A DNA stretch of 64,000 bases from JACRIM01 sp038042195 (GCA_038042195.1 JBBTET010000021.1:14103-78102), one strand, 5' to 3'. Positions 8,320 through 18,188 are shown, numbered from the stretch's first letter. The notes: generated from the sequence alone by a model not told the origin. Program-made: numbers and translations.

Positions 8320-9753
8320 TCAATCTCCGAATCCGTGACCCGGCTGACCACTAATCACAGCCCAGACGAACCACCCAAGCGGGCTAAAGAACGTCGTTAG
8401 CGGGGAAAGCAGCCACAGGCTCACTAAGGCACCGAGGGAAAGCCACGGCCCAAACGGAATCGCCCGACTGGTCTTCTTGAAACTCGTGGCCAGCACACCG
8501 ACGAGCGCCAGAATCGAAGACACCAGGAAGCCGACCAGAACCAGCCACAATCCCCCAACCGCCCCGATGGACGCCATGATGAAAATGTCCCCGCTGCCGA
8601 AAGCCTCTTTGCCGAAGGCGAGGGTGCCAAGAATGCGGACTGCCCACCCAACGGCGGCAGCAAGAATCCCAGCGGCAAGTGCATGAAGTCCGCCGGCGGC
8701 GTGGGAGGACCATTCCCCTTGAAACGCCTTCACAGTCAATAGAGTCTTCCAGCTATGACCGACATGGCCACCGTAGCGGAGCCATGCCAGTGCGACTGCT
8801 CCAGCGACAAGCGCAGGCAGAAAGCTCGCCAACTCGCGCATGGCCATCGCCCGGGCCAAGGGTCGCTCTCGCTCAAGGTCGTCGACAATCTGCACATCGG
8901 ATTCCCTGCTCTCCAGTGAGGCAAGGATCAAAATGAGTAAGAGCACGCCGGACCCGACGATGGCACGCTGACCGGCAGGTGGAATGGCAATATGAAAGCC
9001 GACGCTAGGGGCCAACGCCTGCCATGCACTGAGTCCGACAACGATAGTCACCAATAACAGAACAGGAATCGGCTGGAATCGCCACGGCGGCTGGATGAGC
9101 ACGGGAGCAGGGTCGCTTCGGATGGTTGGTTCAGGCGGCACCGTGGGATCATGATTGGGTGGTGCGGCCGGTTTTTGAAATGGCAGCGACACGAGCCAAC
9201 CCACGCCCATCGCCAATCCGATGCCGCAGAGGGCCGGGGGCAGCAGCGTTGCGTTTTGGTCGCCACCAGCGGGCAGCCCTCGAATCGCATGACAAATGAC
9301 AGCCACCACGATGGCCACCACCGGTATCTGAATGTGGATGGAATATGTCTCAAGGTCCATCGCGGAGCTGGCGAGCAGTCCCGCAAACAGAAACAACGCC
9401 GCGACAACCATCGGCCAGTCATTCGCCATCAAACCGCCACCCGGTATGACCTTTGCAACGACGATGGCATCCCAAATCAAAACGAACAAGAGCGCGGTGG
9501 CCGCTTCGACGACGGGGTACATGGTGGAAATGGGGGATTTGCAATCACGACATCGGCCGCCCAGGAAAAGCCACCCCAGAATAGGAATGTTGCACTGCGG
9601 TGGAATGCGTTTCTCGCACGTCGGACAGAAGGACCATCGCGGCTTCGAAATGGATAGCCCAATGGGAAGCCGATAGATCACCACATTCAGGAAACTGCCG
9701 ACGCAGGCCCCTAACAGTAGTACCGGTATGATGCCGAGCGAAGCGATGTCCAC
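8320..9753 (-). CDS. prepilin peptidase (A24 family, PilD/GspO-like)
   Basis: A 477-residue inner-membrane aspartic peptidase that trims and N-methylates type IV pilins or type II pseudopilins. The N-terminal GACVGSFLNVVIYRLP motif, the zinc-type cysteine pairs (CPTCEKRI and CRDC, about residues 43-70) and the two catalytic Asp regions (SSAMDLETY and GSGDIFIMA) are all present. It is much longer than usual PilD (about 250-290 residues) because of a central insertion of roughly 150-200 residues with a Pro-rich loop and extra helices (about 190-330). The start is GTG. No pilin genes are adjacent. Confidence 0.9.
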   Translation of the reverse strand: MDIASLGIIPVLLLGACVGSFLNVVIYRLPIGLSISKPRWSFCPTCEKRIPPQCNIPILGWLFLGGRCRDCKSPISTMYPVVEAATALLFVLIWDAIVVAKVIPGGGLMANDWPMVVAALFLFAGLLASSAMDLETYSIHIQIPVVAIVVAVICHAIRGLPAGGDQNATLLPPALCGIGLAMGVGWLVSLPFQKPAAPPNHDPTVPPEPTIRSDPAPVLIQPPWRFQPIPVLLLVTIVVGLSAWQALAPSVGFHIAIPPAGQRAIVGSGVLLLILILASLESRESDVQIVDDLERERPLARAMAMRELASFLPALVAGAVALAWLRYGGHVGHSWKTLLTVKAFQGEWSSHAAGGLHALAAGILAAAVGWAVRILGTLAFGKEAFGSGDIFIMASIGAVGGLWLVLVGFLVSSILALVGVLATSFKKTSRAIPFGPWLSLGALVSLWLLSPLTTFFSPLGWFVWAVISGQPGHGFGD

Positions 9754-10095
9754 GATGCCCCGACACTACCACGTCAACGCAGATCACGCGAGCGGGCACG
9801 GCGAGTGAGTGCTGGTACAGTTTGCCGCGGCACAGCCGACTCGGCTGTGTCTTCTATTTCAAACTCGACCAGTACGCGAATGTCGAGGTGCGCCCATCGG
9901 CCGCGAGAACGGTCGATTGTTTGTCCATGGAACGTCGAATCGAATCATCACGGCCGCAAGATCAGCAAGGGATGTGGTCAAATGCTCACGAAACGATTTG
10001 ATCGGAGAGGCTGAACCACTATCATGCCGCGTTGGCAGCCCGGCTTGGCCGGGAAACAGGCCACATGGGAAATGTCGACCAGTCAGAGGATCGAG
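9754..10095 (+). other. intergenic region between prepilin peptidase and NO reductase genes
   Basis: This 342-base divergent region must hold the promoters for both flanking genes. I see no convincing -35/-10 pair and no FNR/DNR-type TTGAT-N4-ATCAA palindrome. Short open frames here have no ribosome sites or recognisable content. Confidence 0.5.
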
Positions 10096-12318
10096 ATGAA
10101 GCGACTTTGGATATTGTTTGTTCTTGTGTTGGTCGTTTCATTTCTGGTGCTTGGCTGGATCGGAACACGCATCTATCAGGAATCACCTCCCATTGCGGCG
10201 AAGGTGGTCACCCCCGACGGCACAGTCATTATCGACGATGGCATGATTGCAGCCGGACAGAATGTCTGGCAATCGCTGGGCGGCATGGAGGTTGGATCGA
10301 TATGGGGACACGGCAGCTACGTCGCTCCTGATTGGACAGCCGATTGGCTACACCGAGAAGCGATCTTCATTCTCAACCGTTGGGCGAGTGCGGAATTCGG
10401 CCTCGATTTTGATCAGCTTAATGAAGAGCAGCAGGCTCAGTTGAGCGGTCGTTTGTCCAAGTTAATGCGGACCAATACCTACGATTCGGCGACTCGGACG
10501 ATCACGCTTGATCCGCTTCGAGCCGCCGCTTTTGAGTCCAACCTGATTCATTACTCCGACGTGTTTGCAAACGGCAAAGTTGACTACGCAATTCCCGCGG
10601 GCGCGGTGACCGACCCGAATCGGCTTCGCCGGCTATCCGCTTTTTTCTTTTGGACCTCGTGGGCTGCATCCACAAATCGACCCAACGATCACATCACATA
10701 CACCAACAACTGGCCCCATGAGCCGTTGGTTGGGAATCGTGCCACGGGCGAATCTGTTGTTTGGACCGGCGTAAGCATCATCATGTTGTTGGCCGGCATC
10801 TCGGCGATGGCGTGGTGGTATGCGTCTCGTCGTAGCGACGAGGAGGAACCCATCGCACCAGAGTTCGATCCGCTGGGTCGCTGGGAAGCCACGCCCTCAC
10901 AACGGGCGACGGTCAAATATTTCTGGGTCGTGTCGGCTTTGATTCTCGTGCAAATGCTTCTGGGCGTCATCACGGCTCACTATGGTGTCGAGGGAGATGG
11001 CGTTTACGGATTCCAGCTGTCCAAATGGTTGCCATACAGCGTGACGCGCACTTGGCATGTTCAGATGGGTCTGTTCTGGATTGCCACGGCTTGGTTGGCA
11101 GCAGGGCTATTCATCGGGCCGTTGGTAAGTGAACAGGAACCCAAGGGGCAACGCTTGGGCGTCAACGTGTTGTTTGCGGCTTTGCTTCTCGTGGTAGTCG
11201 GTTCGTTGACGGGCGAATGGATGAGCATCCAGAACAAGATGTCCGACACGGTGTCCTTCTACTTCGGCCATCAAGGGTACGAATATGTAGACCTGGGACG
11301 GGCGTGGCAGATCGCCTTGTTTGTCGGACTGCTGCTTTGGCTCTTTCTGATGGCACGCGTCTTGCGCCCAGCCTTGCGAAAAAAAGGCGACCAGAAACAG
11401 CTCGTCGCATTGCTCGGAGTTTCGACAGCCGCCATCGCGCTGTTCTACGGGGCAGGACTTACCTGGGGACAACACACGCATCTCACGATAGTGGAGTATT
11501 GGCGTTGGTGGGTCGTTCACTTGTGGGTCGAAGGGTTTTTCGAGGTTTTCGCCACCACAGTCATCGCGTTCATTTTCATGCGACTGAATCTGGTTCGACC
11601 GGGCGTTGCGGCGGCGGCGGCCTTGCTGTCGGCAACCATTTTTCTGTCGGGCGGTATCATCGGAACCTGTCACCATCTGTACTTTTCGGGCACACCGACG
11701 GTCGCCCTTGCATGGGGTTCGGTCTTCAGTGCCTTGGAAGTTGTCCCGCTTTGTCTGGTTGGGTTTGATGCTATGGAAGATCTGCGGCGGTCGAGAAGAT
11801 CGCCTTGGGTGCAGCGATACAAGTGGCCGATCTATTTTTTCCTTTCAGTGGCCTTCTGGAACATGGTCGGTGCCGGACTATTCGGCTTCATGATCAACCC
11901 GCCGATAGCCCTGTACTACATGCAGGGTCTAAACACGACGCCGTTGCACGGTCATGCCGCACTGTTCGGCGTGTACGGAATGCTCGGCATTGGCCTGATG
12001 CTCATCTGCTTGCGTTTTCTGATTCCCGGTCGTGAATGGAAAGATGGCATCCTGCGGTTCTCGTTCTGGTCGTTGAACGGTGGATTGATGGTGATGTGTG
12101 TATTGAGTCTGCTGCCGGTCGGCTTGATGCAGACCTGGGCGTCGGTCGAACACGGCTACTGGTACGCCCGCAGCAGCGAATTTATGCAATCGCCGGTCGT
12201 GCAAAACCTGCGATGGATGCGTGTACCGGGTGACACGGTTTTCTTTCTCGGGGCCGTAGCCCTGGTCGTGTTTGTGGCAGGTTTGAAGACGGGACATTCG
12301 TTCCGAAAAGAACGATAG
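10096..12318 (+). CDS. norZ: quinol-dependent nitric oxide reductase (single-subunit qNOR)
   Basis: A 741-residue membrane enzyme reducing 2 NO to N2O with quinol electrons. It has the N-terminal NorC-like extension (after a first membrane helix, about residues 5-25) joined to a 12-helix NorB-type domain. Haem and non-haem iron ligands are visible as RTWHVQM, VVHLWVEGFFEVF (FeB His and Glu), GTCHHLYFSG (two FeB His) and HGHAALFGVYG (haem b/b3 His). Length fits qNOR (about 740-760). ATG 10096 has GAGGA just upstream and gives a typical start; the open frame reaches to 10024. No NO-responsive regulator or norQ/D gene is adjacent, so it probably serves detoxification. Confidence 0.94.
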   Translation: MKRLWILFVLVLVVSFLVLGWIGTRIYQESPPIAAKVVTPDGTVIIDDGMIAAGQNVWQSLGGMEVGSIWGHGSYVAPDWTADWLHREAIFILNRWASAEFGLDFDQLNEEQQAQLSGRLSKLMRTNTYDSATRTITLDPLRAAAFESNLIHYSDVFANGKVDYAIPAGAVTDPNRLRRLSAFFFWTSWAASTNRPNDHITYTNNWPHEPLVGNRATGESVVWTGVSIIMLLAGISAMAWWYASRRSDEEEPIAPEFDPLGRWEATPSQRATVKYFWVVSALILVQMLLGVITAHYGVEGDGVYGFQLSKWLPYSVTRTWHVQMGLFWIATAWLAAGLFIGPLVSEQEPKGQRLGVNVLFAALLLVVVGSLTGEWMSIQNKMSDTVSFYFGHQGYEYVDLGRAWQIALFVGLLLWLFLMARVLRPALRKKGDQKQLVALLGVSTAAIALFYGAGLTWGQHTHLTIVEYWRWWVVHLWVEGFFEVFATTVIAFIFMRLNLVRPGVAAAAALLSATIFLSGGIIGTCHHLYFSGTPTVALAWGSVFSALEVVPLCLVGFDAMEDLRRSRRSPWVQRYKWPIYFFLSVAFWNMVGAGLFGFMINPPIALYYMQGLNTTPLHGHAALFGVYGMLGIGLMLICLRFLIPGREWKDGILRFSFWSLNGGLMVMCVLSLLPVGLMQTWASVEHGYWYARSSEFMQSPVVQNLRWMRVPGDTVFFLGAVALVVFVAGLKTGHSFRKER

Positions 12319-12498
12319 TTCCTTACGGAGTCAGTATTCGGCTCTTCGAGTTGCTTTTTGCGTCAAGGATGGATGACCGAAGGCTCCACTCACGCAGGGC
12401 TACCACGCCCCGGCCGACTTTGAAGCCAATGGCAAGTTCATTTAACCCCGTGTCTACTAAACATGGGGAAGGTCACACAGCCGCGAAAGCGTGCAGTT

Positions 12499-13032
12499 CT
12501 AACCCGCTTCCATGTCGTTGGCCTGGAACCACATTTCGATGGAATCCGCGACCTCCTCAGAGGTCATGGTCATCGTGTCGATGATCTGATTCGCAATGGA
12601 CTGATAGACCGGCTCGCGCTCTTCGAGGACGGACTCGACCTCGGCAAGACCGCCGGATGCGGTGAGGTTCGGCCGAGTCCGAGACGTGTGCGGATCCTTG
12701 CTGATCCGCGACCACAGCACGGCGGCCGGCGCTCGAAGCCAAACGACCTTCCCCAGGCGACGCACCAGCACGCGATTGTCGGGGTCCATGACCGAGCCTC
12801 CGCCCAGCGAGATGACCCGGCTCTGCGCTTTTCGCAGGCTCTCAAGAACCTTCTTCTCCATGCGGCGAAAAGCCTGTTCACCATCACGGGCGAAGATGTC
12901 AGCAATGGTGCGACCGCTCTGTTCGATGATGATCTCGTCGGTATCGGTGAAGCGATAGTCGAGTCGTGTGGCCAGCAGTTGACCGACGGTGCTCTTGCCG
13001 CTTCCACGATGGCCGATGAGGAGTAGATTCAC
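12499..13032 (-). CDS. aroK: shikimate kinase
   Basis: A 177-residue P-loop enzyme phosphorylating shikimate at O3 in the pathway to chorismate. The Walker A motif is GHRGSGKST (residues 7-15), the substrate-binding Asp is in TDTDE, and the GGGSV motif is near residue 77-81. The lid arginine lies in SRTRPNL. Size is typical. Its start overlaps the end of the metallophosphoesterase gene by four bases (ATGA), so they are translationally coupled, and aroDE lies just upstream in the same direction. Confidence 0.93.
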   Translation of the reverse strand: MNLLLIGHRGSGKSTVGQLLATRLDYRFTDTDEIIIEQSGRTIADIFARDGEQAFRRMEKKVLESLRKAQSRVISLGGGSVMDPDNRVLVRRLGKVVWLRAPAAVLWSRISKDPHTSRTRPNLTASGGLAEVESVLEEREPVYQSIANQIIDTMTMTSEEVADSIEMWFQANDMEAG

Positions 13033-13883
13033 GCTTGCTGTCCGTACTCCATCCCGCGCACGGCCCCCGTGGAAACGTCAACATCGATGATCAAGTGATG
13101 CAACAACGCACCGGACTGCCCCGGATTAGCGGCGATGGTTTTTCCGATTTTCGACTGGTATTGCCCCGTGACCTTCGGTGAGTCATGAATATGGCCGTGG
13201 AGGGACAGCATGGGCTGATGCGTCTCGATGGCAGTGCGAATGGCTTTAGACCCGGCACACTGCTGCGAATACATCTTGTCCAACCCGGAGTCGAACGGGG
13301 GGGCGTGGGCCACAAAGACCCACGGAGCCGGCGGCGGCTTTAGGGAAGCCAACTCGTCGGCGAGGGAGGGGTACGTGCTGTAAATGTGTGCGGCTCCATG
13401 AGTACCAGGGCGTGAAAACCGAGGATCCCACCGTGCACCGCCGAGGAGCGGAGGGATGTCGCCGGGCATGTCGAGCCGCTCGAAGTCCTTCACATAAAAA
13501 GGCGTCGGCGGCGTACAGGAGTATCCGAGGAAATTAAGCCCCGATACGGCGATGGACGACTTAAGGTCGAGAACAGTCAGGAGGCCCTCGGTCGCCAGTT
13601 CCTTCATGGCCGTGACGCTGCTCGCCCAATCGTGGTTGCCGAAAATGACGAGGACGTGCTTCGCGCCGGAGGCGTCGCGCAAGGCAACAATGGACTTTCG
13701 GAACTCCTTGCGAACCCATTGAGGCTGCCCCACCCCCATTTTGGAGGGTTGGGTCGAGAGGTCGTCCGGGAGCAGATCGCCGCCCAGGATAACCACGTCG
13801 GGCTTGACGCGGCCCGCCAGCGCAATCAGCCTGGCGTAGTGCGGCTCGCTTCCATGAAGATCAGAGGTATAAAGCAGCTTCAT
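13029..13883 (-). CDS. calcineurin-like metallophosphoesterase
   Basis: A 284-residue cytosolic enzyme of the calcineurin-like family. The metal-binding motifs occur in order: SDLHG (residues 8-12), GGDLLPDD, FGNHDWA, and HGHIHDS near the C-terminus, enough for a two-metal site. The substrate is unknown. It lies between aroDE and aroK, 115 bases after the first and overlapping the second by four bases, yet nothing in shikimate metabolism needs a phosphoesterase, so the link may be only transcriptional. Confidence 0.88.
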   Translation of the reverse strand: MKLLYTSDLHGSEPHYARLIALAGRVKPDVVILGGDLLPDDLSTQPSKMGVGQPQWVRKEFRKSIVALRDASGAKHVLVIFGNHDWASSVTAMKELATEGLLTVLDLKSSIAVSGLNFLGYSCTPPTPFYVKDFERLDMPGDIPPLLGGARWDPRFSRPGTHGAAHIYSTYPSLADELASLKPPPAPWVFVAHAPPFDSGLDKMYSQQCAGSKAIRTAIETHQPMLSLHGHIHDSPKVTGQYQSKIGKTIAANPGQSGALLHHLIIDVDVSTGAVRGMEYGQQA

Positions 13884-13998
13884 CGGTTCAGCGTCGGATT
13901 CCTGACCAGACAGCCTGGTAGGGTGAAATGATGCGGGGAATGGGTCAAATGGTCAATTGCCATTCTGATTCCTCGGAACAAAACTGCCCTGGCGCGAG

Positions 13999-15609
13999 TC
14001 AATTGCGGTTTCCCGGTGATGCAAGGGTGTCGGCCGCTTTTTGGCGCATCAACTCAACGGGTGCGTCACGACCTGTCCAAAGCTGGAATTGAAGTGCGGC
14101 TTGTGAAATGAAGAGGCCCAATCCTCCCTCGGCCGGAACATCGGCAGAGACGGCCTCGCGGATCAGGCGTGTGGGATGCGGCCGGTAAACCGTGTCGAGA
14201 ACAGCCATGTGGTTTGCGAGTGCGTCTGTGGGCATGGGCGATTCGTCGGACTTGGGGGCCATGCCGCAGCTAGTGCAATTCACCAGAAGATGACTCTCTA
14301 CAGTGGTACGACGATCCCACGGCTCCCATCTGCAGTTCAACTCCGTCGCCAGGAGCTTGGCGCGATCATCAGTGCGGTTGGAGATAACCACTTCGGCACC
14401 CAGGAGAGCAAAGGCTCCCATGGCAGCGCGAGCGACCCCGCCCGCGCCGAGAATCAGCACCCGTTGACCCGGCCAATCCGATTCCTTACACGCAAGCAAT
14501 CGACATGCGGATTGCGCGATGGCGGGAATATCCGTGTTGTGGCCCGCGAGTTTTCCATCCTGCCCCACGATGATGGTGTTCACGGCACCAACGCGCTTGG
14601 CAATGGGTTCGATGGTAGCCCCGGTTTCCGCAAGGTAGCGCAACGCATTTTCTTTGTGCGGGATCGTCACACTCAGGCCGCCGAGGCCGAGCCAGGGTCG
14701 AGCCAGCGCCTCCACCATGAAGGCCTTGAAGGATTCGTAGCCGGGCGCGACGCGAAACGGAAGATAGACCGAGTCGACTCCGACGGAAGTAAACGAAGCA
14801 TTGTGGACCAGCGGACTCAGCGAATGTGCCACCGGATCGCCGATGAGGCCGAAGACGCTCGTGCGCGCCGTGATGCTGTTCCAGCGATACAGCTCTCGCA
14901 TCTCGGCCAGCGTGACCTGGCCGGCGGCCGTAACCTTGCCCGACTCCAGGGATGCAAACGTCCCGAACGCACCGAACTTTTTGGCGAGTACGCGCGAGGC
15001 GATTCCTTCGTGGCCCATGCAGATCACGATCGCCAGTTTCGGCGACTCACGCATGAGGTCGAAGGCCTCGAAGTTGTCGCGGACGGTCCTGGCCCGCCAA
15101 GCAAGCTTGGGTGCATCGCACGCCTCGGTGGAAATCATCTCTACCACGTCGCTGTGCAGGCTGCTCGGGCGCGTGGTTACATCGTGTTTGGAGAGGATCA
15201 GCTTCCGACGTGCGGCCAGCCCGATCTCCTCCTTACCTCCGACTTGAGAGATGTGACCGGCGCGTGCGAGGGCCAGTCCGATTTTTTGGCGAATGTTGGC
15301 GGAGCGCTTCCACAGGGCCAGTTCGACATCAATGAAATCCGCAATCGGCCCGAGTTCAATGAGCCTGCTGACGCGGTCTGTATCGTCTCCCTCCCATGCC
15401 CCCCCCTCCGAGGCAGACCGAATCGTCAGGATCAGCGGCTTCGTAAAGAGGCCGCTCTCGCGGAGCCGATGCAGGACTTCGTCGCTCACGCCGTCACAAA
15501 GATCAAGGCGCAGTTCAACCGCATCGGCCCCCTGCTCAATGGCCGAGGTCACGGCTTCGCGAAGCTCTAACTCGGAGTGACCATAGATGGAGGCGACAAG
15601 AAGCGTCAT
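13999..15609 (-). CDS. aroDE: bifunctional 3-dehydroquinate dehydratase (type I) / shikimate dehydrogenase
   Basis: A 536-residue fusion catalysing two consecutive steps of the shikimate pathway. The N-terminal type I dehydratase (about 1-225) shows ELRLD, the catalytic His in LSKHD and the Schiff-base Lys in APKLAWRAR. The C-terminal dehydrogenase (about 260-530) shows GDPVAHSLSPLVHN, the catalytic Lys in SVTIPHKE, GHNTD and the NADP-binding GAGGVARA. Such AroD-AroE fusions are known in plants and in some bacteria including planctomycetes. ATG 15609 is chosen because the dehydratase begins directly (MTLLVAS); the longer frame adds a Cys/Ser-rich leader with no support. Confidence 0.93.
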   Translation of the reverse strand: MTLLVASIYGHSELELREAVTSAIEQGADAVELRLDLCDGVSDEVLHRLRESGLFTKPLILTIRSASEGGAWEGDDTDRVSRLIELGPIADFIDVELALWKRSANIRQKIGLALARAGHISQVGGKEEIGLAARRKLILSKHDVTTRPSSLHSDVVEMISTEACDAPKLAWRARTVRDNFEAFDLMRESPKLAIVICMGHEGIASRVLAKKFGAFGTFASLESGKVTAAGQVTLAEMRELYRWNSITARTSVFGLIGDPVAHSLSPLVHNASFTSVGVDSVYLPFRVAPGYESFKAFMVEALARPWLGLGGLSVTIPHKENALRYLAETGATIEPIAKRVGAVNTIIVGQDGKLAGHNTDIPAIAQSACRLLACKESDWPGQRVLILGAGGVARAAMGAFALLGAEVVISNRTDDRAKLLATELNCRWEPWDRRTTVESHLLVNCTSCGMAPKSDESPMPTDALANHMAVLDTVYRPHPTRLIREAVSADVPAEGGLGLFISQAALQFQLWTGRDAPVELMRQKAADTLASPGNRN

Positions 15610-15783
15610 TAAATCACACCCTCCGCTGGCCGCTTGTGAGCTGCATCCATCGAGGCAGTGTATGAGTCGATGCGACTTGGTTCCACCGAATGGTCGGCCA
15701 ATGGCGCTGGATGAGCAGTTCGATACAATCCCCATGCCGACGCGACAGTCTTTGATTGACGCCGGCACATCGGAGAACCCCTC

Positions 15784-16557
15784 GTGCCCACCAAACTCGA
15801 ACTCGCCCAGTCCTGGCTCCCTCGCTACACCGGAATGCCCGTGGATCGATTCGGCGACTACATCCTGCTGACAAACTTCGGGAACTATGTGGATCGCTTC
15901 GCCGCGCAGTTCAAGTGTGATGTGTACGGCGAGGATCGGCCCATGCAGGCGGCCACCAATGATCGCGGACTGTCCATTGTGAAGTTCGGCATCGGCTCGC
16001 CCAACGCCGCAATCATCATGGACCTGCTCTCGGCCCGAAAGCCGCGCGGCGTGCTCTTCCTCGGCAAGTGCGGCGGATTAAAGACGACGAGCGAGATCGG
16101 ACACTTCATCCTGCCCATCGCGGCCATTCGCGGAGAGGGCACTTCGAACGATTATTTTCCGCCGGAGGTGCCGGCGTTGCCGTCGTTCAAGCTGCACAAG
16201 TTCGTGTCGCAGAAGCTCACCGAGCATGGCCACGAATACCGCACGGGTGTCGTCTATACAACGAATCGGCGCGTGTGGGAGCATGACGAACAATTCCAGA
16301 AACGCTTGCAAGAAATGACGGCGATTGCGATCGACATGGAGACGGCGACCATTTTCGTCGTGGGGCATCGGAATGAGATTGCGCGTGGGGCCCTGCTGCT
16401 GGTGTCGGACGTGCCGATCACACCCGATGGCGTGAAGACGGAGGAAAGCGACGCACGGGTCACGCGCGACTGGGCCGACATTCACCTGCAACTCGGGATC
16501 GACGCGATGACGCAAATTGGGGAACAGGGCGAAAACATCAAGCACTTCCGGTATTGA
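15784..16557 (+). CDS. amn: AMP nucleosidase (short form)
   Basis: A 257-residue nucleoside phosphorylase-fold enzyme that splits AMP into adenine and ribose 5-phosphate. The match is to the short Amn group: LTNFGNYVDRFA, GEDRPMQAAT, FLGKCGGLK, IRGEGTSNDY, VYTTNRRVWEHDE, and the active-site AIDMETATIF with TPDGVKTEESD. E. coli Amn is longer because of an N-terminal regulatory domain absent here. Translation probably begins at GTG 15784. The bd-like oxidase gene starts 18 bases downstream, so they may share a transcript, though the functions are unrelated. Confidence 0.9.
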   Translation: MPTKLELAQSWLPRYTGMPVDRFGDYILLTNFGNYVDRFAAQFKCDVYGEDRPMQAATNDRGLSIVKFGIGSPNAAIIMDLLSARKPRGVLFLGKCGGLKTTSEIGHFILPIAAIRGEGTSNDYFPPEVPALPSFKLHKFVSQKLTEHGHEYRTGVVYTTNRRVWEHDEQFQKRLQEMTAIAIDMETATIFVVGHRNEIARGALLLVSDVPITPDGVKTEESDARVTRDWADIHLQLGIDAMTQIGEQGENIKHFRY

Positions 16558-16574
16558 GTTAGGCGCAGGTTAAA

Positions 16575-18188
16575 ATGCCAACGACCAACTATCCCATCAA
16601 TGACTTCGGCCCAGTGATGAAGGGCCTCGTCATCGGCGGGCTCGGAATCGTTCACGTCTTTCTCGCCCAGTTTGCCATCGGAGGCGGGATGTTGATGTGC
16701 TATTTCCAACGGTTGGCCTCGACGAATCGCAGTCCGAATGCGCGGCAACTGCTCGACGGCTATTTCAAAGTGCTCGTGCTGGTGTCGTTCGTGGTCGGGG
16801 CGCTAACCGGCGTCGGCATGTGGTTCACCACGATTCAGATCAGCCCGCGCACCATCGGCGTCATGGTCGATCAGTTCCACTGGGTGTGGGCCATTGAGTG
16901 GACCTTCTTCTGCCTGGAGGTCGTCGCGGGGTATGCCTTCTATCGCGCCGGCCCGCGATTGGGAGACCGGGACCGCATGACGCTGCTCGTGCTCTACACC
17001 ATGGCGGCCTGGTTCAGCCTGTTTTGGATCAACGGGATTCTCTCCTGGCAATTGACGCCCGGCGAGTGGACACGAACGCAGAACGTCTGGGCCGGGTTCT
17101 TCAATCCGAGCTTCTGGCCGTCGCTTTTCTATCGCACGATTACGTCGTTGACCATCGCCTCGCTGGCCGCGTGCATCGTGATCAACGCCATGCATGATCT
17201 CGACCTGTCGGCGCGGCGCGGATTGTTGAATCAAGCGGCCTACCTGTTGGCCCCGATGCTGTTCATGCCGGCGCTGGGCGTCTGGTACTTGCGGGTCATC
17301 CCAGCAGACAGTCGCTCGTGGGTGCTCGGCGGCAGCGCGGCCATGACCATGTTTATGACACTCGCCATCGGGGCATCGCTGATGATCGGGCTGTACGCGA
17401 TGGTCGGGCTGATTCGACGAAAGCTCTACATCAACGGCGCGACGGCCACGCTACTCTGTGCGCTGGCCTTCGGCGCAACAGCCGGGGGCGAGTTCGTGCG
17501 CGAGGGGATTCGCAAACCATTCACCATTCGGGAGCATCTGTACTCCAACTCCATCCGGCCGACCGAGGTGGCGCGGTTGAAGAAGGTTGGCTGCACGACA
17601 GACGATCCCTATCCACTGCGCGACCCCGAGCGATACGCCAACGATCAACTCCGCCTCGGGGCCAAAGTCTTTCGCGTGCAATGCAGCGTCTGCCACACGA
17701 TGAACGGCATGAACGGGCTGACCCATCTGGCCGGAACGTGGACGACCGAACAGCGGCGACTGAACATCTCGCGTCTGGAACACACCAAGCCATTCATGCC
17801 GCCCTTCGCGGGGAATGCGGAAGAGCTGGAGGCGCTGGTTCAGTTGATCGAGTGGGAAAAGGCGGAGAGGCCGAAGGAGTGGGCAGTCTCAGCCGAGCCG
17901 ACCGACGAGAAGCAAGAAAAGCCGAAGATGGAGACTGTACCGCCGTGGATGCGAGACAAGTCACCCACGGCGACCCAACCGGCAACGGGCCGGGTGGATT
18001 GGGATGCGCTACGGAACCAACTCGAACGTGATCGCGAACGGCTGCATGAGTCAATGGCTCGACAACTCATGGGAGAGCAGCGCCGCAATGTAATTCTGAT
18101 TCCGACGACACATTCCCCCGGTGCATTTCGACTTATACCAACAACGATGCCATGGGAAGACCGCGTGACGTCGAAATTGAATCCGTAA
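16575..18188 (+). CDS. cytochrome bd-like oxidase subunit I fused to cytochrome c
   Basis: A 537-residue membrane protein. The N-terminal 310 residues contain about eight helices resembling CydA: a candidate haem His27 in GLGIVHVF, and two acidic residues Glu108 and Glu115 in AIEWTFFCLE, which recall the paired Glu ligands of cytochrome bd. The long quinol-binding Q-loop of classical CydA is absent. A c-type haem site CSVCH (370-374) follows after a linker, with a Met-rich segment (KPFMPPFAGN) offering an axial Met. The tail (about 430-537) is charged and low in complexity. With the next gene it probably forms a terminal oxidase fed by cytochrome c or quinol. The exact class is uncertain. Confidence 0.7.
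   Translation: MPTTNYPINDFGPVMKGLVIGGLGIVHVFLAQFAIGGGMLMCYFQRLASTNRSPNARQLLDGYFKVLVLVSFVVGALTGVGMWFTTIQISPRTIGVMVDQFHWVWAIEWTFFCLEVVAGYAFYRAGPRLGDRDRMTLLVLYTMAAWFSLFWINGILSWQLTPGEWTRTQNVWAGFFNPSFWPSLFYRTITSLTIASLAACIVINAMHDLDLSARRGLLNQAAYLLAPMLFMPALGVWYLRVIPADSRSWVLGGSAAMTMFMTLAIGASLMIGLYAMVGLIRRKLYINGATATLLCALAFGATAGGEFVREGIRKPFTIREHLYSNSIRPTEVARLKKVGCTTDDPYPLRDPERYANDQLRLGAKVFRVQCSVCHTMNGMNGLTHLAGTWTTEQRRLNISRLEHTKPFMPPFAGNAEELEALVQLIEWEKAERPKEWAVSAEPTDEKQEKPKMETVPPWMRDKSPTATQPATGRVDWDALRNQLERDRERLHESMARQLMGEQRRNVILIPTTHSPGAFRLIPTTMPWEDRVTSKLNP

Noticed and set aside
9849..10095. FNR/DNR-type palindrome before the NO reductase gene
   Set aside because: TTGATCGG near 9998 lacks the second half-site, so no binding site can be claimed.
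14176..15570. 464-codon frame on the plus strand
   Set aside because: Antisense to the well-supported aroDE gene.
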